From an uncultured Ruegeria sp. (GTDB lineage Bacteria; Pseudomonadota; Alphaproteobacteria; Rhodobacterales; Rhodobacteraceae), in NCBI RefSeq assembly GCF_947500045.1, contig NZ_CANMQQ010000017.1:1-64000 (forward strand): a DNA stretch of 64,000 nt, given 5' to 3'. A model generated the notes under the pieces. That model worked only from the letters and a program-made list of their open reading frames with translations. It was not told where the DNA came from and ran no database searches. Position 1 is the first letter of the stretch; each line of letters opens with the position of its first letter. The position numbers were made by a program, and so were the translations under genes. Below are positions 25,780-32,779 of the stretch, one piece after another.

Positions 25780-27335
25780 AGGATTCAACGATGGAATCTG
25801 ATACCCACGGCGTCACCCATTTCGCTGTTGAAAACAGCGCTTATTACGAACGCGAATTTGCCCGCATCCAAGGCAAGACCGGTTTTACGTGGTCCTGGAA
25901 TACGATGGCGGCCTTGTTCGGTCCGATCTGGGGCGCGGCCCGTGGAGTGTGGGGTTTTTTCTGGATCTTTCTGGTCCTCGAACTGTTCGCATTGGTGCAG
26001 ATCGGACGCGGCCTTTGGGGGCAATTGGGTGCGGACCAATTGGAACGCTATGAACGGCTGACCACGAACATCTCCAAACGCGAAGTACAAGCTGCCGAGT
26101 TGACTGCCGCAGGTGACGCGACGGGTGCAGCTGCCAAGCTTAAGATTGCAGACAATCTGCGCGCCGCAGCCGAAAAGGCGTTACAAGCTGCCAACGAGGC
26201 CTCGACTGAGGCCACCGGCATCTTGGTGACCGGGCTGGTGCTGATGGTGCTGTTCAAGTTGGCCGAGGGGCTTTATGCGAACTACGCCTACGAAGCCCAA
26301 TATCTGCGCTGGCGCGCAACGCAGAACGAACAGACGGGGATAAAACGGTCCGGCATTGTATTCGGCCTAATTGGGCTATTTGCGATCTGGCCGCTGACCC
26401 TGATCCGCTTTACGGTCGCCAACCCGAACGAATTTGTCGCCGGACTCACCGGTGGGCTGCTGGGTGGAAAAATCTCGATCACCGAGTTCCCAGTTGGGCG
26501 GGAGTATTTTGCCTATCTTTCAAAAAAAGGAGATGCGGGATTTGACTGGCTGGCCAACAATTTCGGCGATGTGTTTGACGGGGTAACCGCCGTCATCCGT
26601 TGGGTGCTGGACGGGCTTGAGATTCTGCTGATCGAGACACCTTGGCCTGTGGTCATGTTTGTAACAGTTGTGCTTGCCTTGCGGCTTGCCGGCCCGCGCG
26701 TGGCGATTTTCACCGCCGCTTCGCTGGCTTATCTGGCCTTCATGGGATTGTGGGAGCTGTCGATGATCACCGTAGCGCTGATCGGTGCGGGGGCGTTTCT
26801 GTGCGTTCTGATCGGCATCCCGCTGGGTATCTGGTTCGGAAAATCCAAGCGTGCGTACGCCTTCGCCGAACCGGTACTAGATTTCATGCAGACCATGCCA
26901 GCCTTTGTATATCTGATCCCGATCATTGCCTTCTTTGGCACAGGCAAGCCGCCGGGTGTGCTGGCCACTCTTGTATTTGCCATGCCGCCGGTTATCCGCC
27001 TGACCGCGCTTGGCATGCGTGGCGTACCTGAAAGCACCAAAGAGGCCGCTATCGCTTTTGGCTGCTCAAAACGGCAATTGCTGTTCAATGTTGAGCTGCC
27101 GCTGGCACTGCCGTCGATCATGACAGGTATCAATCAGACCATCCTGATGTCTTTGTCGATGGTCGTGATCGCCTCGCTGATTGGCGCCGAGGGGCTGGGC
27201 GCGCTGATCCTTGAAGCACTGCAATACGCAGCCAAAGGACAGGGCCTGTTGGGCGGACTTGCCATCCTGTTCTGCGCTATGGTCATCGACCGGATCGCGC
27301 AAGGTGTCTATCGCCGGAGAGTGGGCGCAAAGTAA
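25776..27335 (+). CDS. ProW-type ABC permease with extra N-terminal membrane domain
   Basis: At 519 aa this is far longer than a usual ProW-type permease (about 280-350 aa). Residues from about 320 to 510 are the normal permease domain with the coupling-loop segment KEAAIAFGCSKRQLLFNVELP. The first 230 residues are different: FTWSWNTMAALFGPIWG and a membrane helix (48-78), an Ala-rich, probably coiled-coil stretch (92-145), then helices at about 147-168 and 191-212. The first part resembles the DUF2628-type pattern of W-N-AALFGP-W residues. Its role is unknown. It overlaps the ATPase gene (ATGA). An intrinsic terminator follows. Confidence 0.85.
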   Translation: MKDSTMESDTHGVTHFAVENSAYYEREFARIQGKTGFTWSWNTMAALFGPIWGAARGVWGFFWIFLVLELFALVQIGRGLWGQLGADQLERYERLTTNISKREVQAAELTAAGDATGAAAKLKIADNLRAAAEKALQAANEASTEATGILVTGLVLMVLFKLAEGLYANYAYEAQYLRWRATQNEQTGIKRSGIVFGLIGLFAIWPLTLIRFTVANPNEFVAGLTGGLLGGKISITEFPVGREYFAYLSKKGDAGFDWLANNFGDVFDGVTAVIRWVLDGLEILLIETPWPVVMFVTVVLALRLAGPRVAIFTAASLAYLAFMGLWELSMITVALIGAGAFLCVLIGIPLGIWFGKSKRAYAFAEPVLDFMQTMPAFVYLIPIIAFFGTGKPPGVLATLVFAMPPVIRLTALGMRGVPESTKEAAIAFGCSKRQLLFNVELPLALPSIMTGINQTILMSLSMVVIASLIGAEGLGALILEALQYAAKGQGLLGGLAILFCAMVIDRIAQGVYRRRVGAK

Positions 27336-27350
27336 CAACACACCTAATCT

Positions 27351-27384
27351 GCCCCAGCGATGATCTTTCATTGGGGCGCTTTTT
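27351..27384 (+). terminator. terminator or attenuator after the transporter genes
   Basis: GCCCCA at 27351 can pair with TGGGGC at 27372, followed by GCTTTTTATT. The stem is short with a 15-nt loop, but the U-run is clear. It lies between the permease stop and the ureohydrolase start only 16 bp on, so read-through would make it an attenuator rather than the end of the operon. Confidence 0.55.
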
Positions 27385-27399
27385 ATTCTGGTGCGACAT

Positions 27400-28389
27400 A
27401 TGACCAACGAATATCAAAAATCCATGATGGATAATCTGTATTGGTGGGGCATCCCGACCTTGTTCCGGTGCCCCAATGAAGGACCGGAAGGTCAGGATAT
27501 CGCCCTTGTCGGCGTACCGCACTCTGCCGGGAACGGCACCACCGAAAGGGATCAGCACCTGGGCCCACGCGCGCTGCGCAATGTTTCATCGGTGTCGAGA
27601 CGGGTACATGGAGAGTTCCAACTGGACCCGTGGGCGGCCGCCAAGATTGCCGATGTCGGCGACGTCCCCTTCCCCCGTGCCAACGACAACGAAGCATGCA
27701 TCGAACAGATCACCCGATTTTACACAGATATCGACGCGGCAGGCGCACGGCCCATTTCAGTCGGCGGAGATCATTCGATCACCGGAGGCATTGTACAGGC
27801 GCTCGGATGCGGGCGAATTACCAAAGGCGAGCCGGTCTGCTTTCTGCATCTAGACGCGCACACGGATGTATTCACAAAGGTCGATCACTTTCTGGGGGCG
27901 AAGAAATCTGCGGCCCATTGGGGGGCATATCTGGCTGATCAGGGTAAAGTCGATCCATCTCATTCCATGCAGATCGGGCTGCGCGGCCACGCCCGCACGC
28001 TGGACTGGCTGCAACCCTCCTATGACTACGGCTACAACGTAGTCACAATGAAAGATTTCAGGAAGCGCGGGATCGAAGATGTGGTGGCCCAGATCAAAGA
28101 GGTCTTGTCTGGACGCCCGGTCTATATCACTTTCGATTTGGACTGCCTGGATCCAACCATTGCACCAGCAGTTTCGAACTTGGAACCTGGCGAGAAGGGT
28201 TTCGATATCGACGAAGCCGTGGCGCTGCTGCGTGCGGCGCGCGGGATGAATATCATAGGTGGTGATATCGTCTGCATGATGCCGACCAAGGACAGCCCCA
28301 ATCAGATCACGGCTCTGACGGCTTCGGCTATCATGTTTGAGATGATCTCGATGGTGGCGGAGAACGTAAAAGCGGGGAGTACGCAATGA
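27400..28389 (+). CDS. ureohydrolase (agmatinase/arginase family), first of two
   Basis: A 329-aa binuclear metal hydrolase that should release urea from a guanidino compound. Metal ligands are kept: GGDHSIT (about 122), HLDAHTDVF (about 152) and FDLDCLDP (about 247). After the last motif it reads TIAPAVSNLEPGE where agmatinases and guanidinobutyrases have APGTGTPE, so the substrate loop differs. Either a GTG at 27391 or ATG 27400 can start it; neither has a clear ribosome-binding site, and the terminator-like hairpin ends just upstream. It overlaps the second ureohydrolase gene by ATGA, so the pair may form a mixed oligomer. Confidence 0.86.
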   Translation: MTNEYQKSMMDNLYWWGIPTLFRCPNEGPEGQDIALVGVPHSAGNGTTERDQHLGPRALRNVSSVSRRVHGEFQLDPWAAAKIADVGDVPFPRANDNEACIEQITRFYTDIDAAGARPISVGGDHSITGGIVQALGCGRITKGEPVCFLHLDAHTDVFTKVDHFLGAKKSAAHWGAYLADQGKVDPSHSMQIGLRGHARTLDWLQPSYDYGYNVVTMKDFRKRGIEDVVAQIKEVLSGRPVYITFDLDCLDPTIAPAVSNLEPGEKGFDIDEAVALLRAARGMNIIGGDIVCMMPTKDSPNQITALTASAIMFEMISMVAENVKAGSTQ

Positions 28390-29360
28390 ACAGCGCGGAC
28401 AAGGATTTTTTTCAACCCGTTTCAGCAATGGAACTTGCCCGCTTCGCCGGTGTGCCAACATTTATGCGATTGCCGAGCCTGACCCCAGATCATCCACGTT
28501 ATGGCGATGTGCAGATGGGGCTGGTGGGGGTTCCGTGGGATGGAGGCACCACCAACCGGCCCGGTGCGCGCCATGGCCCGCGCCAGCTGCGTGATTATTC
28601 AACCATGATCCGGGCAATGAACCCCGCATCGGGCATCAATCCATTCACAACAGTCAATTGCGCGGATCTGGGCGATGTCCCTCCGAACCCGGTGGATATC
28701 CACGACAGCCTGGATCGAGTCGCGCGGTTCTATTCGGACATGAAGGCGCAGGGCATCACTCCCATGACCGCAGGTGGCGACCATCTGATCACTTTGCCGA
28801 TCTTGCGTGCCTTGGCCTCGGACGGCACCGTGGGTCTGATCCAGTTCGACAGCCATACCGACTTGTTTGACACCTATTTCGGCGGTCACAAATTTACCCA
28901 CGGAACCCCTTTCCGCCGAGCCATCGAAGAGGGGTTGGTTGATCCACATCGGTTCGTTCAGGTCGGAATCCGTGGGACCGCTTACAACACCGAAGATATC
29001 GACTGGGGCATTGATCAGGGTGTGCGGATCATCCGTATCGAAGAAATGTTCGAACGCGGCATTCCCCACGTGATGGCTGAAGTGCGCGAAATTGTAGGGC
29101 ACAAGGCAACCTACTGCACCTTCGATATCGACTTTGTTGACCCCACTTTTGCCCCCGGCACCGGTACCCCGGAAATCGGCGGACCAAATAGTTTTCAGGC
29201 GCAACAGGTGATCCGCGAACTAAGCGGCGTGAACCTGATCGGAGCTGACCTTGTCGAAGTGGCCCCGCCCTTTGACACGTCTGGCGGAACGGCATGGCTG
29301 GGAATTTCATTGGTCTTCGAACTGATGTGTGTCCTGTCAAAGGCCATTGCGGAACGGTAA
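28386..29360 (+). CDS. ureohydrolase (agmatinase/guanidinobutyrase-like), second of two
   Basis: A 324-aa ureohydrolase, related to its upstream neighbour but not a recent copy. Metal-binding motifs are GGDHLIT (130-136), FDSHTD (154-159) and FDIDFVDP (about 242), followed by the usual TFAPGTGTPEIGG. The N-terminal WDGGTTNRPGARHGPRQLR is typical of agmatinase and guanidinobutyrase. Ser replaces the more common Ala in the DAHxD motif, which does not remove a ligand. Predicted product is urea plus an amine. It is the last gene of the operon; a large palindrome follows at 29504. Confidence 0.88.
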   Translation: MNSADKDFFQPVSAMELARFAGVPTFMRLPSLTPDHPRYGDVQMGLVGVPWDGGTTNRPGARHGPRQLRDYSTMIRAMNPASGINPFTTVNCADLGDVPPNPVDIHDSLDRVARFYSDMKAQGITPMTAGGDHLITLPILRALASDGTVGLIQFDSHTDLFDTYFGGHKFTHGTPFRRAIEEGLVDPHRFVQVGIRGTAYNTEDIDWGIDQGVRIIRIEEMFERGIPHVMAEVREIVGHKATYCTFDIDFVDPTFAPGTGTPEIGGPNSFQAQQVIRELSGVNLIGADLVEVAPPFDTSGGTAWLGISLVFELMCVLSKAIAER

Positions 29361-29503
29361 CAGGCGCACTCCCGCAGCGATCTGCTTTTGATTTCCAACT
29401 ATTGTTGTCTCGCACAGCGTCCATGACAGTGCTGCCAGATCGCACATCGCGTAATATGCTCCGCGATAAACGGACCGAGATGGAACTTTTCGGCAGCGAT
29501 TCA

Positions 29504-29540
29504 TTGAGTGTGGCATCGAATAGTTCGGTGCCACACTCAA
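29504..29540. repeat. 37-nt near-perfect palindrome
   Basis: TTGAGTGTGGCA (29504-29515) is the exact reverse complement of 29529-29540, and the interior continues with CGAA/TTCG around a 3-nt loop and one G-T pair: 17 pairs in 37 nt. There is no U-run on either side. It lies between the converging ends of the ureohydrolase operon (29360) and the lipoprotein gene (29574), so it may work as a bidirectional terminator or be a mobile palindromic element. Confidence 0.8.
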
Positions 29541-29573
29541 GAGAGGTAAAGAAGTCGTTCCGCTAATACGGTA

Positions 29574-30212
29574 TTATAGCCTCAGATCACAGCGGCGTTG
29601 ACGTTGCTGCGGGGTTTCTCTCAGAGTGTCGCGCACTGGTACTGTCGACAGATTGAAGCGGTTGATCTCTTCAGGTGACATCCAGTGGGCCTCATCTGGG
29701 CCGGCTGCATTAAGCGTGAACCAATAGAAATCCTCGTCTATGCCCATCTCTCTATAGAAGGCCAGATACAGCTCATGCTCTGGATCATCTCTGGACAGTT
29801 CCGAACCGACTATGATGTCGCTGATAATGAAACCTGCAGACCAAGTGTGTACACCGATACACGCCCCAGGTTCGATAATGCGCCGGGCACCCATGACCAC
29901 CATATCCGTTCCGCCTGACGCCACCAAGCCGTCGGACGGCACCCGAGTTGTTAGATGGTTCGATCGAATAAAGCGGCTGAGCTCTACCAGCGACGCCTCG
30001 TCATCGACCGACCCCGGGATATGTTGAAGAATAATGGTATCCAGCTGTGGATTCCTGCTAACTGCGTTTTGCAGGTTTTCAGTGGTTGTGTCATCAATCA
30101 GACCCACCACGCTTATTCCATCTGCACTCGCCGTGAACTCGGTCTCCGGGTACGGAATGCAGGCTGCCAGAGTGACCAGCGCTGCGAGCAGTGGAATCTT
30201 GAATTTTAGCAT
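29574..30212 (-). CDS. lipoprotein with ClpP/crotonase-like fold (periplasmic)
   Basis: A 212-aa protein with a lipoprotein signal: the lipobox LAAC places the lipid-bearing Cys at residue 18. The body (TIILQHIPGSVDDEASLVELSRFI, then DGLVASGGTDMVVMGARRIIEPGACIGVHTW) resembles the ClpP/crotonase-like predicted periplasmic proteins of bacteria; Ser in ASGGT sits where a ClpP-type serine would be. Function is unknown. It overlaps the end of the upstream membrane-protein gene by 7 bp, so they are co-transcribed. Confidence 0.6.
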   Translation of the reverse strand: MLKFKIPLLAALVTLAACIPYPETEFTASADGISVVGLIDDTTTENLQNAVSRNPQLDTIILQHIPGSVDDEASLVELSRFIRSNHLTTRVPSDGLVASGGTDMVVMGARRIIEPGACIGVHTWSAGFIISDIIVGSELSRDDPEHELYLAFYREMGIDEDFYWFTLNAAGPDEAHWMSPEEINRFNLSTVPVRDTLRETPQQRQRRCDLRL

Positions 30213-30553
30213 TTTATTTCTCCGATCAAATTCAATCCAAAAACCTTGGACAACAACTGGTTGTGGACGAAGGCGAACAGCAGGCCGATCACGGCCCCAA
30301 ACGGCAAGTTGATCATCAGTTCAAACAGCAAAATCAGCAGGAAACCGGTGCTGTTGTCGATGAATTGTTCAAGATAGGGGTGGTCCGCCAGAACACCGAT
30401 TACAATGCCGCCACCCATTCCCAACAGCTGCAACAACACTGCACTTGCGGCAAACAAGCTGTAGAATATGGAAAAGCATACCGCCGCACGTCCGTAGTGC
30501 ATCTTGTTTGCGGCTTTGGCTTTTCTTTGCCCGTATTGTTCAAATCGGTTCAT
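30206..30553 (-). CDS. small membrane protein, unknown function
   Basis: A 115-aa protein with a short basic N-terminus and at least two to three hydrophobic segments: AAVCFSIFYSLFAASAVLLQLL, GIVIGVLA and a long LLILLFELMINLPFGAVIGLLFAFV. Probably an inner-membrane protein. The last 7 bp overlap the start of the ClpP-fold lipoprotein gene, suggesting one mRNA. No family recognised. An internal basic stretch (YGQRKAKAANK) precedes the first helix, consistent with a cytoplasmic N-terminus. Confidence 0.55.
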   Translation of the reverse strand: MNRFEQYGQRKAKAANKMHYGRAAVCFSIFYSLFAASAVLLQLLGMGGGIVIGVLADHPYLEQFIDNSTGFLLILLFELMINLPFGAVIGLLFAFVHNQLLSKVFGLNLIGEIKC

Positions 30554-30586
30554 GAACTGGTCCTTTCGTACAGGTCAGTTCAGGCA

Positions 30587-30949
30587 TCAGCCAATCACTT
30601 GGTGCCCACGATTCTGCATGCAACGGATCAGCACATCGCGCTGTTCTTCTTCCAGGTCCACGCTGCCCTCAAGGCCACCAAGCGCGCCACCAATAGCGGC
30701 ACCAACAATCGCGCCTTCCAGATCATCTTCGAGCGCACCAAAGGTGGCGCCGATCGCAGCCCCAATCAGGGCTTCGTTACCAGCAGACCCATCGTCATAA
30801 TTCAGCGCAAGATTGGTGCAGTGACGACGATCCGCCGCAAAGGCCGCGGTTTTCGGCCCATCCACAACCAGACTCCGTTCAACCGGACTTTCAGCACATG
30901 CAACAACCAGAAGCAGCGGGGCGCACAGGGCGAGGTTTCTTGTTTTCAT
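30587..30949 (-). CDS. glycine-zipper lipoprotein
   Basis: A 120-aa protein with a lipobox (LLVVAC, Cys18) and a central glycine-zipper pattern (GNEALIGAAIGATFGALEDDLEGAIVGAAIGGALGG) like those of outer-membrane lipoproteins of the Rick_17kDa or SlyB type. Two further Cys residues (positions 44 and about 112) could form a disulfide. It would sit on the outer membrane. It lies 34 bp upstream of the small membrane-protein gene and probably heads this three-gene unit. The biological role is not known. Confidence 0.6.
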   Translation of the reverse strand: MKTRNLALCAPLLLVVACAESPVERSLVVDGPKTAAFAADRRHCTNLALNYDDGSAGNEALIGAAIGATFGALEDDLEGAIVGAAIGGALGGLEGSVDLEEEQRDVLIRCMQNRGHQVIG

Positions 30950-31089
30950 CTTTTGTTACTCCTTACGATGCGACTCATCTAGGATAAAGTTTTCATAATG
31001 TAAATAAGTTTTTATGTTTTAGTTAAAAGTTTGCAACTTTAATAATGATAGTTTATTGTTTGGAAAAGTACCCAACAGAGCGAAAAACA

Positions 31090-31599
31090 ATGAAAATTCT
31101 TGTCGCCATAGCCATGCTAACCGTCATCCTTGCATCCGGTTTCGAAGCATTAATTCTGGCCTTTGATACAATGATTGGAAACTACGAGGAGCTTTGGTGG
31201 TTCCTATCCATAGAGGTCAGCCCGGAACATAAACCCGGTTACATTGCCTGGCCCACAGCGTTGGTTGGACTGGCAACCTGGCTGTGTATCATTCTGGCCT
31301 TCTGGCCCCTTCACCAACTCATTTGGTCAAAGAAAGAACTCAGCTTTCAGTTCGTGGGTTCAAGATTGAAACGCAGCGCCTACGGCTGCCTTGGGTTCTG
31401 GCTGGGCAGCACGATTTTGTTTACGGTCATACCCTTGATTGTGATCTGGGGATGGGATGCCACGGTCATTGATGATACCGTTCTTGTTCCGATTGGGTTC
31501 GAAACCGTCTTTCTCATCATTTCACTAATCTTCGTGACAGTCGGTCGAACGCTAGAGCGCGCCGAAGTCATTGAAGATGAAATCAATCACATTTTATAG
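31090..31599 (+). CDS. DUF2975-like four-helix membrane protein
   Basis: A 169-aa membrane protein with about four hydrophobic segments (LVAIAMLTVILASGFEAL; ALVGLATWLCIILAFWPL; FWLGSTILFTVIPLIVIW; FETVFLIISLIFVTV) and an acidic C-terminus (RAEVIEDEINHIL). The pattern and the following YozG-like regulator, 9 bp downstream, match DUF2975/HTH pairs found in many bacteria. I start it at ATG 31090; a longer frame from 31045 adds 15 polar residues. The membrane protein might hold or control the small DNA-binding protein; that is inference. Confidence 0.6.
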   Translation: MKILVAIAMLTVILASGFEALILAFDTMIGNYEELWWFLSIEVSPEHKPGYIAWPTALVGLATWLCIILAFWPLHQLIWSKKELSFQFVGSRLKRSAYGCLGFWLGSTILFTVIPLIVIWGWDATVIDDTVLVPIGFETVFLIISLIFVTVGRTLERAEVIEDEINHIL

Positions 31600-31608
31600 G
31601 CGAGTATC

Positions 31609-31818
31609 ATGACGATTTTGGTAAATCTCGACCTCGAACTGGTGAAACGGAAGATGACGTCCAGAGAACTGGCGCAAGCCATCGGACTGTCAGAGACAAA
31701 TCTGAGTCTTATCAAGTCAGGCAAGGTGAAAGGTATCCGTTTCGGAACGCTTGAAGCGATTTGCAAATATCTGGACTGTCAGCCGGGTGACATCCTTAGT
31801 TATGAGCCTGACGATTAA
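31609..31818 (+). CDS. small Cro/CI-type helix-turn-helix protein (YozG-like)
   Basis: A 69-aa DNA-binding protein made almost entirely of one Cro/CI helix-turn-helix (MTSRELAQAIGLSETNLSLIKSGKVKGIRFGTLEAICKYLDCQPGDILSY). YozG-type proteins of this size commonly follow a DUF2975 membrane protein, as here with a 9-bp gap, and they probably act as one unit. ATG 31609 follows GGCGAGTATC. The lack of any sensor domain suggests that another protein controls its activity, perhaps the membrane partner. Confidence 0.8.
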   Translation: MTILVNLDLELVKRKMTSRELAQAIGLSETNLSLIKSGKVKGIRFGTLEAICKYLDCQPGDILSYEPDD

Positions 31819-31822
31819 GGAC

Positions 31823-32047
31823 ATGCGTGAAATGGAACAGAATAAATATCAGCAAAAACAGAGACTCAAAGCTCAGATCGATCAAATTCTGGTCCGCTAT
31901 TCTGATGACTATGAAAATCTGGCACAACAGTCGGAAGCGCTGGATGGTGAAAGCGCGTCACTTAAGTCCGCATACAAGTCTCTCGACGGCGAAACCGGGC
32001 TGAATGATCTGTACGAAAAGCTCGCAAGGCTTGAACAGAATTCGTAA
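31823..32047 (+). CDS. small coiled-coil-like protein
   Basis: A possible 74-aa protein rich in Glu, Gln, Lys, Asp and Leu (REMEQNKYQQKQRLKAQIDQILVRYSDD... LYEKLARLEQN), consistent with a helical or coiled-coil peptide. It starts 4 bp after the HTH gene, with ATG at 31823 or 31832; an ATG at 31802 would overlap the HTH gene. It could belong to the DUF2975/HTH unit. No family recognised; it may be non-coding. Confidence 0.4.
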   Translation: MREMEQNKYQQKQRLKAQIDQILVRYSDDYENLAQQSEALDGESASLKSAYKSLDGETGLNDLYEKLARLEQNS

Positions 32048-32064
32048 GCGCAATCGCAAAGTAA

Positions 32065-32091
32065 GAGAAAGCCGCCGACGGTGGCTTTCTC
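32065..32091. terminator. hairpin between convergent genes
   Basis: GAGAAAGCCGCC (32065-32076) pairs with GGTGGCTTTCTC (32080-32091) with one G-T pair and a 3-nt loop. It lies between the end of the small coiled-coil gene and the end of the minus-strand heme-binding-like gene and could stop transcription from both sides; U-runs are weak. Confidence 0.6.
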
Positions 32092-32104
32092 AAGTTCTCA
32101 AAAG

Positions 32105-32566
32105 TTAGCTTCCGACAGCGTTTGCCGCCGCCATCGCACAGGCAGCGTCATTGTCGGGGCTGTTGCCAGCCACCCCGATCCCGCCAATAATCGTGCCCGC
32201 CTCGCTTGTTGCAGGAGCCCCTCCGGCTATGGTCAGCAACCCCGGGAATGCACGGAACTCGGGTTTGTCGGCGACAAAGCCCTCAATGTTCTGCGTAGGC
32301 ATACCCCAGGCCAACGCGGAAGAGGCCTTTAGGTTTGCACCGGCATAGGACGCACTCAAAGCTTCCGTCATCCGGGCAGACGCGATCGCGTTATCGCCGC
32401 GGTCCACCACAACAATCGATACATTCCATCCGTTTTCGGTTGCCATCGAAATGCAGGCGTCCACGCCCGCCGCAGCTTGTTCGTAGGTCAAAATATCCCG
32501 CGTTTCTGCATTCGCCATCACGGCGCAAAATCCCATTGCGAGAGAGCTCAAAGCAATTTTTTTCAT
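32105..32566 (-). CDS. exported GlcG/HbpS-like heme-binding protein (DUF336)
   Basis: A 153-aa protein with a signal peptide ending in NAE and a GlcG/HbpS domain: ILTYEQAAAGVDACISMATENGWNVSIVVVDRGDNAIASARM, SALAWGMPTQN and the glycine-rich IAGGAPATSEAGTIIGGIGVAGNSPDNDAACA. Family members bind heme or serve accessory roles next to oxidoreductases. Here it stands alone, in front of a BMP-type transporter operon of the same strand, so its partner is unclear. ATG 32566 is used. Domain length is complete. Confidence 0.8.
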   Translation of the reverse strand: MKKIALSSLAMGFCAVMANAETRDILTYEQAAAGVDACISMATENGWNVSIVVVDRGDNAIASARMTEALSASYAGANLKASSALAWGMPTQNIEGFVADKPEFRAFPGLLTIAGGAPATSEAGTIIGGIGVAGNSPDNDAACAMAAANAVGS

Positions 32567-32724
32567 TGTTCACCTTTGTTCAAGAGTCTTCCGTCAGCAC
32601 TTGGCAGACGGAAGCAAGGCTATCGCCCTACGTGACCTTTGCGTAAAGTGGAAAATGATTGGCTTTGAAACTATGGCTGAGAACCGCTTATATGTTGTTT
32701 TTCATACATTTCTGTCCTAACGAC

Positions 32725-32750
32725 ACGCGCTCTGCCGGATCAGAGCGCGT
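32725..32750 (-). terminator. hairpin after the BMP-type permease operon
   Basis: A perfect 10-bp stem (ACGCGCTCTG / CAGAGCGCGT) with a 6-nt loop lies 30 bp beyond the stop of the minus-strand permease gene ending at 32780. It is followed by GTCGTTAGG on that strand, so the U-run is poor; termination or mRNA protection is likely. Confidence 0.55.
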
Positions 32751-32779
32751 AGAGAGAAAAACCAGACATACAGGTCTTC

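Noticed and set aside
29337..29540. 67-aa minus-strand open frame in the gap after the ureohydrolases
   Set aside because: Its start region lies in the strong palindrome, it has no ribosome-binding site and no family pattern. It could be a remnant, but evidence is too weak.
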